Position numbers and translations under genes: made by a program
DNA from: an uncultured Selenomonadales bacterium
Lineage (GTDB): Bacteria > Bacillota > Negativicutes > Selenomonadales > Selenomonadaceae
DNA: 25,213 nucleotides
Direction: 5' to 3'
Assembly (NCBI GenBank): GCA_937910665.1
Contig: CALEPR010000094.1
Span: 1 to 25,213 of the forward strand
Part shown: in pieces, positions 24,468-25,213 of the stretch
Layout: each line of letters opens with the position of its first letter
How positions within the stretch are numbered: the first letter of the stretch is position 1
Notes under the pieces: model-generated
The model's input: only the letters and a program-made list of their open reading frames with translations
Told to the model about the DNA's origin: nothing
The model's database searches: none

Positions 24468-25213
24468 TTAATAAAATTTTTTGTTAAACGCGTACATTTC
24501 GTCCGTATATGCGGGTTCGGTTGAAAGCTGAGAATAATAACGGAATTCTTTAACCTTATCCGCCAAGTTGATTTTATAATGAATATCTGAAATTTTTGAC
24601 ATAAACTTTTTTTGTGTTTCCGAGAGTTTTGAGAAATGTTCTGCAATAATACCTTCAGCTAAATCACGCGGAACGACAACTGAAGGCTCATAGAGTTCGA
24701 GGTAATACTTTCCTCTGTCGTTACTCACGCCCTCGAGTATATCTTTTTGAGCATAGAATTTCTTCAGTTCCTCCTCGAGCCAGTTTTCATCTTTTGTCAC
24801 GAGACAAACTTTATCGAGCCAATCAAGGTACGCGTCAAGATAAGCAAGATGAATTTTTCGATTAGTGAAGTGCTTATAATTTTCAGCAACAGAATCTCTC
24901 TCAGATTGAACAGATTCACGAATGATTTTAAATTCATTATAGAATTTGTTTTCAACAGCGAACGGCAAAATACAATTCTCAAAAGAAATATTTTTTTCGT
25001 CAAGTTCACCCTGCGAATTTGCTTTGATTGAAATTTTTGGAGTGCCGAGAATACCGATGTATTTTTTATTTTCCACGCGAATCGGAATATTAAAATTTTC
25101 GCCGCAAAGATAAATCGTCGGTTCTTCCATGTCCAGAAGGTCTGACAAATCCTCTTGGTTCAGTGCAGTTTTGTCGGCGTTATCGACAATATTTTTGTCA
25201 TCAGTCTTTTGAC
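24468..25213 (-). CDS. Hypothetical protein, N-terminus beyond window edge
   Basis: The frame is open from the stop at 24468 to the right edge, giving about 248 visible residues, so the gene is partial and its start is not in the window. A TTG at 25148 begins a long frame but the sequence upstream of it (KTDDKNIVDNADKTALNQED) is also protein-like. I do not recognise the protein. The visible part has a beta-rich segment (YIGILGTPKISIKANSQGEL) followed by charged helices. Its stop lies 13 bp before the AAA+ ATPase start, with the ATPase ribosome binding site directly after the stop codon. It is therefore an upstream member of the same operon and a likely ATPase partner or substrate. Confidence 0.75.
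   Translation of the reverse strand, partial: QKTDDKNIVDNADKTALNQEDLSDLLDMEEPTIYLCGENFNIPIRVENKKYIGILGTPKISIKANSQGELDEKNISFENCILPFAVENKFYNEFKIIRESVQSERDSVAENYKHFTNRKIHLAYLDAYLDWLDKVCLVTKDENWLEEELKKFYAQKDILEGVSNDRGKYYLELYEPSVVVPRDLAEGIIAEHFSKLSETQKKFMSKISDIHYKINLADKVKEFRYYSQLSTEPAYTDEMYAFNKKFY

Noticed and set aside
22937..24646. FtsH-type protease or CDC48 identity for the AAA+ protein
   Set aside because: There is no HExxH protease motif and no transmembrane start, and only one canonical AAA+ module is present. The extended frame up to 24646 overlaps the upstream gene and has no supporting start.

Overview
The window is AT-rich, with short intergenic gaps, strong GGAGG-type ribosome binding sites and several TTG starts. 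Together with the families present (a TnpV-like protein, a topoisomerase III of the mobile-element type, a giant methylase/helicase, a LlaJI-type restriction system), this points to a low-GC Bacillota host. Negativicutes or a gut/rumen clostridial relative is a guess, not a demonstration. The gene content is that of an accessory region: a plasmid, an integrative element, or a defence-rich island. No ribosomal or core metabolic gene and no tRNA or rRNA was seen.

Layout, left to right. (1) 68-1033, minus strand: a two-gene unit of unknown function with its own sigma-70-type promoter, placed just after a clear intrinsic terminator (1152-1177). (2) 1191-10525, minus strand: a mobile-element DNA-processing module made of topoisomerase III, a TnpV-like small protein and a 2310-residue ArdC-like/N6-methylase/SNF2-helicase protein. 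Two of its leaders share a near-identical 26-nt box beginning at the stop codon of the upstream gene. (3) 10608-17105, minus strand: a compact defence operon with an excisionase-type HTH protein, a DPPY-type amino-methyltransferase, a C5-cytosine methyltransferase, a McrB-like NTPase, a LlaJI-like PD-(D/E)xK nuclease and an AbiH-family protein. (4) 17106-17471: a 366-bp divergent control region with four 13-bp direct repeats, two inverted repeats and a consensus promoter for the defence operon. To its right lies a plus-strand HTH/coiled-coil protein of plasmid type. (5) 18038-20823, minus strand: an exonuclease III/APE-type nuclease overlapping by ATGA a free-standing group II-intron-like reverse transcriptase. 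The RT carries a degenerate HNH knuckle and an extra C-terminal domain, and no intron RNA is evident. (6) 21054-21614, plus strand: a small serine recombinase with a possible res-like palindrome upstream. (7) 21617-25213, minus strand: a four-gene operon (first gene cut by the window edge) with a Ycf46-like AAA+ ATPase, a 55-residue zinc ribbon and a protein with a glycine-zipper C-terminus.

The two best candidates for something undescribed are the coupled APE-nuclease/RT pair, which resembles the enzyme set of non-LTR retrotransposons split over two genes, and the AAA+/zinc-ribbon/glycine-zipper operon. The restriction cluster is of known type, though it pairs one amino-methyltransferase with one C5 methyltransferase. 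Functions were assigned by reading motifs; no database search was run.
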